DNA from: an uncultured Ignavibacteria bacterium
GTDB lineage: Bacteria; Bacteroidota; Ignavibacteria; SZUA-365
DNA: 64,000 bases
Reading direction: 5' to 3'
Assembly (NCBI GenBank): GCA_913061095.1
Contig: CAJXVM010000008.1
Coordinates: 62,001 to 126,000, forward strand
Numbering within the stretch: position 1 is the first letter of the stretch; each line of letters starts with the position of its first letter. Of the stretch, positions 1-9,786 are shown in pieces. Position numbers and translations under genes: made by a program. The notes beneath the pieces were generated by a model. It was given only the letters and a program-made list of their open reading frames with translations. It was not told where the DNA came from and ran no database searches.

Positions 1-628
1 GCATGCCGTCGCCGAACACGGTGACATCCTCCCCGCGGATCCCCTGCGACATGAAGGCCGGAATGGCTCGTCCGTCATTGACACGCATGCGTTCACCGTA
101 GGTATTGAAAATACGCACGATGCGCGTCTCCACCCCGTGATACCGGTGATAGGCCATTGTCATCGCTTCTGCGAAACGTTTTGCCTCGTCATACACGCCG
201 CGTGGTCCGACCGGATTCACATTCCCCCAGTACGACTCCACCTGCGGATGTATCTCGGGATCGCCGTACACTTCGGAGGTGGACGCGAGAAGGAATCGCG
301 CCTGTTTGGCCTTGGCCAGTCCGAGCGACTTGTGCGTGCCGAGCGACCCCACTTTCAATGTCTGAATCGGCAGCTTGAGGTAGTCGATCGGACTCGCCGG
401 TGAAGCGAAATGCAGAATGTAATCGAGCCCGCCTTCGACATGCACGAACTCCGTGACGTCATACTTGATGAAACGGAATCCCGGATGACCGAACAGGTGA
501 TCGACGTTGGCGAGATCGCCGGTGATGAGATTGTCCATGCAGAGAACCTCATGGCCCTCCTTGAGGAGCCGGTCGCAGAGATGGCTCCCGAGAAATCCGG
601 CTCCGCCGGTAATCAGTGTGCGCGGCAT
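1..628 (-). CDS. UDP-glucuronate decarboxylase (UXS-type NAD-dependent sugar epimerase), 3' end cut by window
   Basis: Converts UDP-glucuronate to UDP-xylose in the cytoplasm, feeding surface polysaccharide synthesis. The reverse-strand reading begins [20 protein letters not shown], a Rossmann GxxGxxG NAD-binding start typical of extended short-chain dehydrogenases. It continues with [23 protein letters not shown], the S-T-SEVYGDP segment and a YDEAKR sequence that supplies the catalytic Tyr/Lys pair. The [17 protein letters not shown] and [18 protein letters not shown] blocks are characteristic of UXS rather than GDP-mannose dehydratase. The family usually has YGPRM, but here it is YGERM. 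The start is the ATG at 626-628, just after a hairpin separating it from the upstream gene. About 209 residues are visible, roughly two thirds of the protein; the C-terminus lies outside the window. Confidence 0.88.
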   Translation of the reverse strand, partial: MPRTLITGGAGFLGSHLCDRLLKEGHEVLCMDNLITGDLANVDHLFGHPGFRFIKYDVTEFVHVEGGLDYILHFASPASPIDYLKLPIQTLKVGSLGTHKSLGLAKAKQARFLLASTSEVYGDPEIHPQVESYWGNVNPVGPRGVYDEAKRFAEAMTMAYHRYHGVETRIVRIFNTYGERMRVNDGRAIPAFMSQGIRGEDVTVFGDGM

Positions 629-661
629 GGATCCTGCAAAAATTGTGTGTGTAAAATGAGA

Positions 662-689
662 CCGGGACGGAGCACATGCTCCGTCCCGG
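662..689 (-). terminator. Strong intergenic hairpin after the DUF2723 gene
   Basis: A perfect 13-bp inverted repeat (662-674 paired with 677-689) with only two unpaired bases between the arms, so the real loop is larger. Read on the minus strand it is followed by a T-rich stretch (TCTCATTTT). It lies between the stop of the DUF2723 gene and the start of the decarboxylase gene, consistent with a factor-independent terminator or attenuator. Confidence 0.7.
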
Positions 690-723
690 CTGTATGTGCT
701 GTTGAATAATCGGCCGGCGGCGC

Positions 724-3537
724 TTACTCGATGATCACCGAATCGACCATTGGTTCGTCGAGCGCCTCCGGACCTCGCTGTTGAAGCTGCTGATAATAGC
801 GGATCTGCTGCTGTACGCCAGGGTCATCGGGATACGACTCTCGCAGGCGCTCGAGCAGGTTGATCGCCTTTTCGTACTGCTGTGAGGTTTCATAATACTG
901 CAGCAGGAAGACATACGCCGAGCGCACATTCGGATCGCTTGCGGGATCCGCCGTGCCGAGCGTTGGCAGCAGCCAGGTTTCGAGGTCCTCGGCCATCTCG
1001 ATGTACCTGGCCGTGTCACCGATCATGATGTAGAAATTGGCGAGATCGGTGCGCAGCGAATTGTCGAAGCGGTGATACTCCGACGGCATGACCTCTTCCA
1101 TCTTGTCGAGGACGGCCTTTGCCTTCTCGGGATCGCCTTCCTCCTGCACGATGATCTGCGCGAGCCCCATGTACAGAGCCCGGAAACTGAAGATCATCTT
1201 CGTGCTCGCCTCGTCGAGATTGATCTCGGGATTGTCGAGCTCGCGGAACATGAATCCGAACGCGCGGTTGGAATCGGGTTCCTGGCGGAGATTCATCAGG
1301 TGATCATGCGTCGACGAAATGTTCATCGCACCGTAATACCGGCCGCCACGCTGCGGAAACTCGACCGGGGCGACACGGTACGCGAGTCCTTCGACAATCA
1401 TGTGATTGGTGAGGCCCGCGCGGTCCTGCGTTGCAGTGCTCAGCGCGAAGTAGATCGGCCGCGTGTTGAAATTGTTGTTAAGGATATCAAGAATGAGGAT
1501 ATCCTGGATGCGAATACCCTTGTTGCCCGCGGGATCTTCGTAGGATGCCGGCACGGAGAATTCAAGTGCGGTCGGAAGTGAAACCCGGTCGCGGATCTCG
1601 GGAACGTCCTTCAGCCTGCCGAAGTTGAACTGCGCCGTATCGATCGGGACGCTGATCTTCCGCGTGTCCCAGAGAATGGGCTGCAGCGATTCGAGCTCCG
1701 TGTCGGAGTACGATATCCCCACCTTTTTCGCGCCGTACGGCATCTCGTTTTTGAGCTGTTTGCTGTACCACGGCGTGTTGAGCAGACTGAGGTTCACCAC
1801 GCGCACGTCGCGGCGGATACCCGCAGCATACTGCAGATACCAGACGGGGAAGGTGTCATTGTCGCCGCCCGTGAAGAGGATGGCATCCTGGTCGCAGCTC
1901 TGCAGCAGATTGTAGGCATAGTCGAACGCGACGTAATTGTAGTGACGGTCATGCGTCTGATAATTCTGTGCGAGCATGTTCATCGGACCGATGACAAACA
2001 GCAGCACGGCGAGTGCGAGACCAACGGCCTCGTTCCGCTTGACTTTTGTCAGGATCGATTCAATCAGCCCGTACAATCCCAGTCCCGCCCAGAGCGCAAA
2101 GACATAAAACGATCCGACAAAGAAGTAGTCACGTTCACGCACCTGCGGCTCGGCCATGTTGAAGTAAATCACGAGTCCGAAGCCCATGATGAAGAACAGT
2201 GCCGCCATGGCTGTGCCGGTGCGGTAGTCTTTCCGGAAATGATAGATCATTCCGATAAGCCCGAGGATCAGGGGGATGGCAAAGTAGCGATTCGGATAGC
2301 CGGAACTTTCCGACCAGTTCCCCGCATCCCCGACAAAGGTCACCGGCGCTTCCTGAATATCACCCGCCCGGCCGACAAAATTCCAGAGGAAATAGCGGAC
2401 GTAGATGTGTCCGAGCTGATATTTCATGAAATATTCCATGTCGGAGGAATACTTCCCATAGGAGTCGCGGTGCGTGGGATCAGGACTCCAGCGGCGCGGG
2501 AAATAGACTTCCCTGTTGCGGTTGATCGACCGCGTACGGTCGTCCCAGTTCGGTCCCTTCAGCAGCGGATACGAACCGTACTGGTCGCGGTTCAGATAGC
2601 TGTAGAGCCCGTCGAGCGTTGTGGGCGCGTTCTCATTGAGCGCCGGCTGCTGGTTCGCGCGGATGGGAACGATGGCATATGTACTGTAGCCGAGCGTAAC
2701 GAGAAGGATCGCAAGGGAGATCATCCGGAACTGCGGATGCAGATCCTTCTTGGCCACGATGGCGATCAGCGCACCCACCAGCAGGATGATTACGTACCGC
2801 CCGACATCGCCACTGAGGAACTGCGGGATGTATTTCACGACACCGGGATAAACGATGGAGAAGCCGAGCGCCATGAACAACAGGGCGAGACTGAGCGACT
2901 TCATGGTGATGTCTTCCCGCCGGCGGTCGCGGAAGTAAATCAGGAAAAACACAAAGAACATCGCGAGCAGCGACAGCAGGTGAACGCCGATGCTGAGACC
3001 CAGCAGGTAAGCGATCAGCAGCAGCGACCGCTCCGAGTCGAACACACCCACATGGAAGTACCACTCCACCGCGATCCAGACGACCACGGAAACGAAAAAC
3101 ATGCCGATGCCGTAGACCTCGGCCTCGGAAGCATTGAACCAGAACGTGTCGCTGAAGGAAAGAATCAGCGCGCCCGTGGCCGCCGAGAGAATCATCGTCA
3201 GTCCTGCGACGGGCGTCTTCGGCTCACCCTTCCACTCTCGCAGCAGCCGCATCGAAACGAGGTACACGAACAGCACCGTCAGCGAGCTGGAGAAGGTGGA
3301 CATCAGGTTGACGCGGAATCCCAGATCCTCGGAGAAGGGAATCAGCGACAGCATGCGTCCGATCAGCTGATAGAACGGCGCACCGGGGGGATGCGGCACG
3401 CCCATGGTGACGGCGGAAGTGATGAATTCGCCCGCGTCCCAGAACGAGATCGTGGGTGCGACGGTCATGAGAAACACGATCGTCGAGAAAAGAAAAACGG
3501 CTGCGGCGGATACGCGATGCCAGAGATTGAAGTTCAT
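724..3537 (-). CDS. DUF2723 multi-pass membrane protein with C-terminal TPR-like tail
   Basis: A large integral membrane protein (937 aa) of the DUF2723 family, common in Bacteroidota and relatives and related to TMEM260-type O-mannosyltransferases; the substrate is unknown here. The N-terminus shows the family signature: a hydrophobic helix followed by [15 protein letters not shown] and [15 protein letters not shown]. About a dozen hydrophobic segments fill residues 10-530. A soluble part follows with a [14 protein letters not shown] motif, also typical of the family. The last 150 residues are helical repeats ([18 protein letters not shown]) resembling TPRs, and the protein ends in an acidic tail. 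The start chosen is the ATG at 3537, because the reading begins with the hydrophobic helix there and AGGACA lies upstream; an in-frame start 18 codons earlier has no family support. A strong hairpin follows the stop. Confidence 0.85.
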   Translation of the reverse strand: MNFNLWHRVSAAAVFLFSTIVFLMTVAPTISFWDAGEFITSAVTMGVPHPPGAPFYQLIGRMLSLIPFSEDLGFRVNLMSTFSSSLTVLFVYLVSMRLLREWKGEPKTPVAGLTMILSAATGALILSFSDTFWFNASEAEVYGIGMFFVSVVVWIAVEWYFHVGVFDSERSLLLIAYLLGLSIGVHLLSLLAMFFVFFLIYFRDRRREDITMKSLSLALLFMALGFSIVYPGVVKYIPQFLSGDVGRYVIILLVGALIAIVAKKDLHPQFRMISLAILLVTLGYSTYAIVPIRANQQPALNENAPTTLDGLYSYLNRDQYGSYPLLKGPNWDDRTRSINRNREVYFPRRWSPDPTHRDSYGKYSSDMEYFMKYQLGHIYVRYFLWNFVGRAGDIQEAPVTFVGDAGNWSESSGYPNRYFAIPLILGLIGMIYHFRKDYRTGTAMAALFFIMGFGLVIYFNMAEPQVRERDYFFVGSFYVFALWAGLGLYGLIESILTKVKRNEAVGLALAVLLFVIGPMNMLAQNYQTHDRHYNYVAFDYAYNLLQSCDQDAILFTGGDNDTFPVWYLQYAAGIRRDVRVVNLSLLNTPWYSKQLKNEMPYGAKKVGISYSDTELESLQPILWDTRKISVPIDTAQFNFGRLKDVPEIRDRVSLPTALEFSVPASYEDPAGNKGIRIQDILILDILNNNFNTRPIYFALSTATQDRAGLTNHMIVEGLAYRVAPVEFPQRGGRYYGAMNISSTHDHLMNLRQEPDSNRAFGFMFRELDNPEINLDEASTKMIFSFRALYMGLAQIIVQEEGDPEKAKAVLDKMEEVMPSEYHRFDNSLRTDLANFYIMIGDTARYIEMAEDLETWLLPTLGTADPASDPNVRSAYVFLLQYYETSQQYEKAINLLERLRESYPDDPGVQQQIRYYQQLQQRGPEALDEPMVDSVIIE

Positions 3538-3637
3538 GGTGATATCTGTCCTGATGATACGTTTCAGACGTGAAAATCCGTCCGCCGTCATGGCCGGCCG
3601 TCCTGCGGCAGCCGCGGCGGGATATCGACGGATGCGA

Positions 3638-3910
3638 TTATTCGGCGGCCTGCTGCGGCTCCTTCTTCTTCCGAATGATGATTCCGATGGGAATGATCAC
3701 ACAGTAGCCGATGAAGAGGATGATCGGGGCAACGGTGACGGACAACGGACTGACCGTGCCGCCCATGCTCATGACCAGCATGCCGAGCAGAACAACGGCA
3801 ACGCCGGCGATCAGGATGAGATAGTTCAGACGCTGCGGGAGCTCCGCCTCGGGCACGGCCTGCCGCTTTTTGCGGCCTCCTCCGCGACGTCCTTTCTGCA
3901 CTTTTGCCAT
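3638..3910 (-). CDS. Small two-helix membrane protein (DUF3098-like)
   Basis: A 90-aa protein with a very basic N-terminus (KGRRGGGRKKR), two hydrophobic segments at about residues 29-48 and 56-78, and a basic tail (IIIRKKKEP). The pattern of NYxxLIxGxxxxxxG followed by an APIILFIGY helix resembles the short DUF3098 proteins of Bacteroidota, which have no known function. The start is supported by GGAG about 7 bases upstream of the ATG. It lies between lolD and the DUF2723 gene, all on the minus strand. Family membership is a judgement from pattern only. Confidence 0.7.
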   Translation of the reverse strand: MAKVQKGRRGGGRKKRQAVPEAELPQRLNYLILIAGVAVVLLGMLVMSMGGTVSPLSVTVAPIILFIGYCVIIPIGIIIRKKKEPQQAAE

Positions 3911-3983
3911 GTATTGACTCCGTTCGTGAGATTGGCAAATAGTTGATCAAACATGAAAAATACGAAACTTGCAGCGAAAATCG

Positions 3984-4679
3984 CTAGGATTCCGCGAGAA
4001 GTTTTCCGTCGTGCAGGCGCCAGGTCGCATCGGCACGCGCCGCAAGCCCGGCATCGTGCGTGACCAGCACGAAAGTCTGTCCCTGCTCCGCGGCAAGGCT
4101 CCAGAGCAGATCGTGCAGCATCGCGGCATTCTCCTCGTCGAGATTGCCCGACGGTTCGTCGGCAAGCACGATGCGGGGACGGTTCACCAGGGCACGTGCA
4201 ACGGCGACACGCTGCTGCTCCCCACCGGAAAGTTCCGAGGGACGCGCATCGGCGCGATGCGAAACACGTACGACATCCAGCAGCGCATCCGCCCGGCGTT
4301 CGGCATCCGCGAGCGGCGCACCCGCAATCATGGCAGGGATGGCCACGTTTTCGCGTGCCGTGAATTCCGGCAGCAGATGGTGAAACTGGAACACGAATCC
4401 CATGCTGCGATTGCGGAATGCCGCAAGCGCGTGATCCTCCATCGTGAACATGTCCTGTCCGTCAAGCAGCACGCTGCCCGCGTCGGGACGATCCAGCGCA
4501 CCGACGATGTGCAGCAGCGTGCTTTTGCCCGTGCCGGATGCTCCTACGATGGCGACCACCTGTCCCTCGCCGACCTCCAGCGATGTGCCGCGCAGGACGG
4601 TGAGTGTGCCGCCGGCGCCGGTGGGATAGGATTTCTCGATATCCCGAACCTGAACGACGGGATTTATGCGTGTTTCCAT
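3984..4679 (-). CDS. lolD: LolD-type ABC transporter ATP-binding protein
   Basis: Cytoplasmic ATPase of the FtsX/MacB-type exporter superfamily; with the two LolC/E-like permeases just upstream it probably forms the complex that releases lipoproteins from the inner membrane. Seen directly: Walker [10 protein letters not shown] at residues 46-54, Q-loop in [12 protein letters not shown] near 98, ABC signature [15 protein letters not shown] from 150, Walker [15 protein letters not shown] from 170 and the switch His in VLVTHD near 205. The [17 protein letters not shown] stretch is typical of LolD. At 231 aa it has normal length. No good Shine-Dalgarno sequence precedes the ATG. It is separated from the permease genes by 151 bases holding two hairpins, so it could be read from its own promoter or as a distal operon gene. 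Confidence 0.9.
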   Translation of the reverse strand: METRINPVVQVRDIEKSYPTGAGGTLTVLRGTSLEVGEGQVVAIVGASGTGKSTLLHIVGALDRPDAGSVLLDGQDMFTMEDHALAAFRNRSMGFVFQFHHLLPEFTARENVAIPAMIAGAPLADAERRADALLDVVRVSHRADARPSELSGGEQQRVAVARALVNRPRIVLADEPSGNLDEENAAMLHDLLWSLAAEQGQTFVLVTHDAGLAARADATWRLHDGKLLAES

Positions 4680-4734
4680 ATGGGAATGTACACTGATATG
4701 ATGATAATCCGGTTTGCTGTTCGATCAGTTACGA

Positions 4735-4780
4735 GGCAGGCCGGGCCTGCCGCTTCCGTGCCGTCGGGCCACCGGGCCCG
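4735..4780. repeat. Two adjacent GC-rich hairpins between lolC/E-like gene and lolD
   Basis: First hairpin: 7-bp arms GGCAGGC/GCCTGCC (4735-4741 and 4745-4751) around a 3-base loop. Second: 6-bp arms CGGGCC/GGCCCG (4765-4770 and 4775-4780) around a 4-base loop. They fill the only sizeable gap in this gene group. No T-run follows on the minus strand, so they may be mRNA-stabilising or REP-like rather than a terminator. Confidence 0.6.
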
Positions 4781-4830
4781 CCGAAATGAAATACATGATA
4801 GTTTGACGCAGCATTCGCCTGTTTGATCCA

Positions 4831-6048
4831 TCATTCCCATCGCACGGCGTCAATAATTTCCACCCTGCGGGCCCGCGCGGCCGGGAACCAGGCCGCGAGA
4901 AGGCACAAGCCGAAGGTCGCGGCAACAATGAGCAGGATATCCGCGATGCGGATTTCCACGGGAATGGCGGGAATGATGAATGCGGCATCAAGCGCGAACA
5001 ATCCGAACTGCGCCTGCAGCCAGGTGATCAGAAGTCCGATGACCAGGCCCGCCGCGACGCCGATGCTCCCGATCCACACGCCCTCGAGCAGAAAGAGACG
5101 CTGAATGCGCCGTGCGGGCATCCCCATCGTGCGGAGAATACCGATGTCGCGCCGTTTCTCCAGCACAAGCATGGTCAGCGACGCGAGAATGTTGAACACG
5201 GCCACGGTGATGATAATCGCGAGCAGAATGAACGCGCTCCACCGCTCGATCGCCATTACCGAATACAGATCCTTGTGCAGGTCGTACCAGCTGAGAACGT
5301 TCCATCCCTCGCCGGCGGCAGCCTGAAGCTCACGCTTCACCTCTTCGCTGTCATCGGCGTCATCGAGCCGCAGTTCGAAGCCGGTCAGTTCACCGCGCAT
5401 GCGGAACAGCTTGCGCGCATCCTCGAGTGAGAGAAATGCGTAGGCGTTGTCATAAACCTTGTTCTGTGACAGGTAGATACCCGTGACCGGGGCGCGCAGC
5501 ACGGTCGGCGCGACGTACTGCGTGAGCATGTTTTCCATGCCCGCCGGACTGTACAGCAGCAGCGTATCTCCGACGAGCACACGGAGTTTGTCGGCGAGCC
5601 CGCTGCCCAGCACGACGCCGTTGTCCTGCTGAAATCGAAAATCCCCCAGCACGATCTTGTCCACGACGCGCGAGACTGCCGCAATACTGTCGGGCGGCAG
5701 TCCCTTTACCCAGACGAACTGTGAATTCCCCTCCTTCATCGCCATGGCCTTGCGCTGAATGAACGGCGACATCCCCGCGACATCATCCCGCTCGCGGATC
5801 AGCGCGCGGATGTCTTCGGCAGGCTTTCCTTCACTGCGCGGAACGCGCTCCATCTTGATGTGCGGATCGAAATCCTGGAGGATGGATGTGACAAGTCCGT
5901 TGAACCCGTTGAATACCGACATCACCACGATGAGCGCGGCCACGCCGAACATGATGCCCAGCGTTGCGAGCAGCGAGATGATGTTGATGAAACTGAAGCG
6001 CTTTTTGCCGTAGAGATAGCGGCGCGCGATGTAGGATTCAACATTCAT
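4831..6048 (-). CDS. LolC/LolE-type lipoprotein-releasing permease (MacB/FtsX fold)
   Basis: Inner-membrane permease, 405 aa, the usual length. The N-terminus MNVESYIARRYLYGKKRFSF followed by a hydrophobic helix (IISLLATLGIMFGVAALIVV) is diagnostic of LolC/LolE. A periplasmic domain spans about residues 45-265. It is followed by three hydrophobic helices at about 270-400, including the EKRRDIGILRTMG segment that is conserved in FtsX-domain permeases. It follows the second permease gene by 42 bases and probably pairs with it as a heterodimer, with LolD as the ATPase. The sequence alone does not show which is LolC and which LolE. Confidence 0.88.
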   Translation of the reverse strand: MNVESYIARRYLYGKKRFSFINIISLLATLGIMFGVAALIVVMSVFNGFNGLVTSILQDFDPHIKMERVPRSEGKPAEDIRALIRERDDVAGMSPFIQRKAMAMKEGNSQFVWVKGLPPDSIAAVSRVVDKIVLGDFRFQQDNGVVLGSGLADKLRVLVGDTLLLYSPAGMENMLTQYVAPTVLRAPVTGIYLSQNKVYDNAYAFLSLEDARKLFRMRGELTGFELRLDDADDSEEVKRELQAAAGEGWNVLSWYDLHKDLYSVMAIERWSAFILLAIIITVAVFNILASLTMLVLEKRRDIGILRTMGMPARRIQRLFLLEGVWIGSIGVAAGLVIGLLITWLQAQFGLFALDAAFIIPAIPVEIRIADILLIVAATFGLCLLAAWFPAARARRVEIIDAVRWE

Positions 6049-6090
6049 GTGTCAGAACGGGATTCGTCTGTGCGATCGTGCCACGGGACC

Positions 6091-7305
6091 TCAATGAAAA
6101 CGGATGGAACGAATGGGATCGAGACGTGCCGCGAGTGCGGCCGGGACGAGCGATGAAAGCAGCGCGAGCAGGACACCGGCCATCGCCACGCCGGCGAAGA
6201 CCGCGGCGCTCATGTGTATCGGCACGGTCGTCATGAAATACACGTCCTGTGGCAGGCTGAAAAACTGCAGCTCCTGCTGGGCGAAGCTGAAGGCGAACGC
6301 GATGGCCGCACCGATCAGCGCACCCGCCGTACCTATGAACAGTCCCTGCATGAGGAAAATGCGCCGCACGTGCCTCCGCGAAGCGCCCATCGCGAGCAGG
6401 ATGCCGATGTACTGCGTCTTTTCGATGACGAACAGCAGCAGCGTGGCGATGACATTGAAGACGGAAATCACGATGAGCGATCCGACGACGATGGGGATCA
6501 GCTCCTGCTGCAGATCGATCCACACGAACAGATGGTGATAGATCGAAAACACCGACCGTGGATCGAAGGGATACCCGATCTCCGCCTGGATGCGGTCGAC
6601 GGTCTGCTCCACTTTCGAAACATCGCTGCACAGCACATCGTACCCGTTGATGCGTCCCGGCAGTCCGAAGACACGCTGTGCCGTGCCGAGCGCGGTGAAT
6701 ACGTAGACGTCGTCGAGATATTCAGCGAGCCCGGTCTCGTAAATCCCGCGAATCGTGCACTGGACCTTGGGCGCGTTGTACACGTCGGTGAAATCCGTGA
6801 CGCCGAGCAGCAGCATGCGATCGCCGACCGCAAGATTGAGCTTGTCGGCGAGCCGCTTGCCGATGACGATGGAATGCCGGCCGTCGACGGGATTGAGCAC
6901 GTAGGAACCCGCGATGATCTTGCTGCGAATGCGCGAAAGGTCCTGCGTGGAATCGAGTCCCTTCACCCGCACCCCCTCGACATTGTCGCCGGCGATGACG
7001 ATGGCCTCGCGCTCGAGAAACGGGCCGGTATCGGAGACGTTCCGCACTCCGCGCAGTTCGCGCAGCGTGGCGGGATCGTTCTCCACCACGTCGTTGCGGA
7101 ACACGCCGACCTGGATATGCGCGGAGAAGCCGATCAAATTCGAGCGCAGTTCACGCTCGAAGCCGTCGAGAATCGTAAAGGCGATGATCAGCGCGGCCGT
7201 ACCGACGGCGACACTGCCCACCGCGACTGCCGTCATGAAGGAAAGGAAGCGGGAGAGATTCCGCTTCCGCAGGTAGCGCGACGCTATGAATGAAGCAAAA
7301 GACAT
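6091..7305 (-). CDS. LolC/LolE-type lipoprotein-releasing permease, second copy
   Basis: A 404-aa paralogue of the following gene with the same layout. It begins MSFASFIASRYLRKRNLSRF, then a first helix (MTAVAVGSVAVGTAALIIA), a periplasmic domain of about 220 residues and three C-terminal helices containing EKTQYIGILLAMGAS, the FtsX-domain motif. The two copies are divergent in the periplasmic domain, as expected for a LolC/LolE heterodimer rather than a recent duplication. The ATG lies 18 bases after the prfB stop, so it is probably co-transcribed with prfB. Its role in releasing lipoproteins to the outer membrane is inferred from family and from the nearby lolD. Confidence 0.88.
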   Translation of the reverse strand: MSFASFIASRYLRKRNLSRFLSFMTAVAVGSVAVGTAALIIAFTILDGFERELRSNLIGFSAHIQVGVFRNDVVENDPATLRELRGVRNVSDTGPFLEREAIVIAGDNVEGVRVKGLDSTQDLSRIRSKIIAGSYVLNPVDGRHSIVIGKRLADKLNLAVGDRMLLLGVTDFTDVYNAPKVQCTIRGIYETGLAEYLDDVYVFTALGTAQRVFGLPGRINGYDVLCSDVSKVEQTVDRIQAEIGYPFDPRSVFSIYHHLFVWIDLQQELIPIVVGSLIVISVFNVIATLLLFVIEKTQYIGILLAMGASRRHVRRIFLMQGLFIGTAGALIGAAIAFAFSFAQQELQFFSLPQDVYFMTTVPIHMSAAVFAGVAMAGVLLALLSSLVPAALAARLDPIRSIRFH

Positions 7306-7323
7306 GCAGTGGGATGCGCGTCC

Positions 7324-8443
7324 TCAGGTCGGCATCGAGGCCACCGCGTTGCCGAACTGCAGGAGATAGGCCTGCGCGAATTCCTCGAGATCGCCGTCCA
7401 TGACCGCCTGCACATTGCTGGTTTCCTGTCCGGTGCGGTGATCCTTGACCATGTTGTAGGGGTGAAACACGTAGGAGCGGATCTGGCTGCCCCACTCGAT
7501 TTTCTTTTTGCTGTCTTCGATCGATGCCAGCCGGTTGGCCTCCTTCTCGCGCTCCATCTGGTAGAGGCGCGACTGCAGCAGCTTCATGGCGGTGGCGCGG
7601 TTCTGATGCTGCGAGCGTTCCTGCTGACAGGCCACGACAATCCCCGTGGGTTCATGCGTGATGCGCACGGCCGTCTCGACCTTGTTGACATTCTGTCCGC
7701 CCTTGCCGCCGCTGCGGAAGGTATCGACTTTCAGATCGGCGGGATTGATGTCGATCTCGATTTCGTCGTCGATCTCGGGATACACGAACACGGAGGCAAA
7801 ACTCGTGTGGCGCCGTTTCGCCGAATCGAACGGAGAAATACGCACGAGACGGTGCACGCCGATTTCCGATTTGAGGTACCCGTACGCGAAGGGTCCCTTG
7901 GCCTCGAACGTCGCGCTCTTGATGCCGGCGCCCTCGCCCTCGAGCTCATCGACGAGCACGACCTCGTAACCACGGCGCTCACAGTAGCGGATATACATGC
8001 GGTACAGCATTTCGGCCCAGTCCTGCGACTCCGTACCGCCGGCGCCGGAATGAATCGTGACGATTGCGCTGCGGCGGTCATCCTCGCCGGAGAGCATGTT
8101 CTTGAACTCCAGTTCCCCGAGCATCTTTTCGAGGGATTTCAGCTCGGTCTCGATTTCCTCGCCGAGGGATTCGTCCTGCGACTCCTCGGCGAGTTCCACG
8201 AGCGCGTTGAAGTCAGCGGTTTTCCCGTCGACCTCATCCCACAGTTCCACCCACTCCTTTCGGAGGGTGATTTCCTGCATGACTTTCTGGGCCTCGATGT
8301 TGTCGTCCCAGAAGCCGGGCGCGTGCGTTTTCTCTTCCAGCGCGGCTATCTCTGATTTCTTGGTGTCGATGTCAAAGATACCCCCGGAGATCATCGACGC
8401 GTTTACGGATTTCCATTCCCTTGGATTTGAAGTCTTCGAACAT
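7324..8443 (-). CDS. prfB: Peptide chain release factor 2, made by +1 programmed frameshift
   Basis: Terminates translation at UGA and UAA codons. The gene is in two frames. A 23-codon leader ([20 protein letters not shown], then GYL) starts at the ATG at 8443 and stops at TGA 8372-8374; the rest continues in the +1 frame from Asp (GAC, 8373-8371). The joined product is 372 aa, close to E. coli RF2. Seen in the main frame: [15 protein letters not shown], the SPF anticodon-like tripeptide (about residues 203-205 of the joined protein) and [10 protein letters not shown] with the catalytic GGQ at about 248-250. AAGGAT lies 10 bases upstream of the ATG, inside the end of a small upstream gene, suggesting coupling. 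Annotation software may wrongly start it at an in-frame ATG at 8394 in the second frame. Confidence 0.96.
8371..8389 (-). promoter_or_regulatory. prfB: prfB +1 frameshift site
   Basis: Minus-strand reading CTC CGG GGG TAT CTT TGA C. It has the three classical parts: a G-rich internal Shine-Dalgarno-like stretch (CGGGGG), the slippery CTT, and an in-frame TGA followed by C. Slow reading of TGA when RF2 is scarce lets the ribosome slip from CTT to TTT and continue with GAC. This is the well-known RF2 autoregulation. Confidence 0.95.
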
Positions 8444-8450
8444 GCGTGTG

Positions 8451-8708
8451 TTATCCTTCCAAACGGTACAGTGATTCAATGGAAACAAAGCGTGGTGGAT
8501 CGTCCGCCTGCCGCGGATCGCGATACCGCCGTCCGCGCAGCCGGCGGCGCCGTGCGGAGATGACATACTCCACCGGCGCCCGGTCGATACGCGTGGTCTG
8601 CGTGTTGATCGCCGGATCGAATGAGAGCATCAGCACGAGGAACAGCACGACGAGCACGTTCCGCAGCCGCAGCTCTCCGCGACGGATGTCATTCGGCGCT
8701 GTCATCAT
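8451..8708 (-). CDS. Small hypothetical protein with one hydrophobic segment
   Basis: An 85-aa frame beginning [17 protein letters not shown], with a hydrophobic stretch at about residues 18-29 ([13 protein letters not shown]) and a strongly basic second half ([12 protein letters not shown]). It overlaps the 3' end of the PhoH gene by about 20 bases. Its last codons (TTG GAA GGA TAA) contain the ribosome-binding site of prfB, whose ATG is 7 bases after its stop. That tight packing on the same strand is the main argument that it is real. I do not recognise a family. It may be a single-pass membrane peptide. Confidence 0.55.
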   Translation of the reverse strand: MMTAPNDIRRGELRLRNVLVVLFLVLMLSFDPAINTQTTRIDRAPVEYVISARRRRLRGRRYRDPRQADDPPRFVSIESLYRLEG

Positions 8709-9651
8709 GATATCGCTCGTATGCTTCGATGATGTTCATGACGAGGCGGTGCCGCACCACGTCGCTCTTGTCGAGATACACAAAACCCACCCCTTCGACG
8801 CCGGTGAGCACATCGCGGATCTCAACGAGTCCGCTCGCGGTCTTCGCGGGCAGGTCGATCTGCGTGATGTCGCCGGTGACAATGGCGCGCGAGTTGGCGC
8901 CCATGCGGGTGAGAAACATTTTCATCTGCATGGATGTGGCGTTCTGCGCTTCGTCGAGAATGATGAAGGCGTTGTTCAGCGTGCGGCCGCGCATGTATGC
9001 GAGGGGGACGATCTCGATGGTGCGCCGTTCGATGTATGCCTTGAGCTTCTCGGCGGGGATCATGTCGTCCAGCGCGTCGTAGAGCGGACGCAGATACGGA
9101 TCGATTTTCTCGCGGAAATCGCCCGGCAGGAAGCCGAGGCTTTCGCCCGCTTCCACAGCGGGACGCGCAAGGACGATTTTCAGCACCTCATGTTTCCGCA
9201 GCGCCGCCACGGCGGCTGCCACGGCGAGATAGGTTTTTCCCGTACCGGCAGGACCGATGGCAAAGACGATGTCGTTGGCCTTGATGGAGCGAATATAGCT
9301 GATCTGTCCCGGCGTGCGGGCCTTGATGTAGTCTTTTTTCGCATAGAGCACGACATTGTCGAGCTCCTCGGGAGCGATCTCCGGAGAAGCGCCGCCGGTC
9401 ATGATATCGATGACCGTGTGCACGTCGCGGTCGGAGAGCGCGTCGGTCTTGTTGACGATGAAGACCAGTTCCTTGAGCACTTTCTCGATCTGGTCGACGA
9501 CCGTATCCTCGCCGCGGATCATGATACTTTCCCCGCGGGCGACGATGACCGCGTCGAAGCGGTCTTCGAGAATGCGCAGATGGGCGTCATTGAAACCGAA
9601 CAGCACGACAGGATTGGTGCCGTCGATGCGGATGCGCTTTTCTACTTCCAA
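8689..9651 (-). CDS. phoH: PhoH family ATPase
   Basis: Cytoplasmic P-loop ATPase of the PhoH/PhoL family, often linked to RNA metabolism; the exact role is unclear. Seen: an N-terminal KH-like region (VVLFGFNDAHLRILEDRFD), Walker A GPAGTGKTYLAVAAAV, the PAVEAGESLGFLPGDFREK block, and Walker B FIILDEAQNAT, then ANSRAIVTGDITQIDLP. Length about 320 aa is normal. I chose the TTG at 9651 because GAGGAG sits 5 bases before it; the GTG two codons earlier (9657) abuts that same GAGGAG and would have no usable spacing. It is the first gene of a likely operon with the small membrane protein, prfB and the permeases. Confidence 0.92.
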   Translation of the reverse strand: MEVEKRIRIDGTNPVVLFGFNDAHLRILEDRFDAVIVARGESIMIRGEDTVVDQIEKVLKELVFIVNKTDALSDRDVHTVIDIMTGGASPEIAPEELDNVVLYAKKDYIKARTPGQISYIRSIKANDIVFAIGPAGTGKTYLAVAAAVAALRKHEVLKIVLARPAVEAGESLGFLPGDFREKIDPYLRPLYDALDDMIPAEKLKAYIERRTIEIVPLAYMRGRTLNNAFIILDEAQNATSMQMKMFLTRMGANSRAIVTGDITQIDLPAKTASGLVEIRDVLTGVEGVGFVYLDKSDVVRHRLVMNIIEAYERYHDDSAE

Positions 9652-9711
9652 GCACACTCCTCTGCCTGTGATGCATTCGTGCCGTCCACACGCCGATGCG
9701 CGGACGGATAA

Positions 9712-9750
9712 GGAAAAACCCTTACATCAGGTAAATGTAAGGGTTTTTCC
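9712..9750 (-). terminator. Rho-independent terminator of the LysM operon
   Basis: A perfect 15-bp inverted repeat (9712-9726 with 9736-9750, loop 9 bases). Its outer arms contain the A and T runs, so on the minus strand it ends in a GGGTTTTTCC stem. It lies just after the LysM gene stop and before phoH. Confidence 0.88.
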
Positions 9751-9786
9751 GCTAAAACGTTATGGGAAAAGCAGGGGATGAACGTC

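Noticed and set aside
1942-3573. 543-aa open frame on the plus strand
   Set aside because: Antisense to the DUF2723 gene; its residues are Arg/His/Gln-rich with no domain, as expected from a GC-rich complementary frame.
8372-8443. prfB as a frameshifted pseudogene
   Set aside because: The TGA lies in the exact conserved frameshift context and the rest of the protein is intact.
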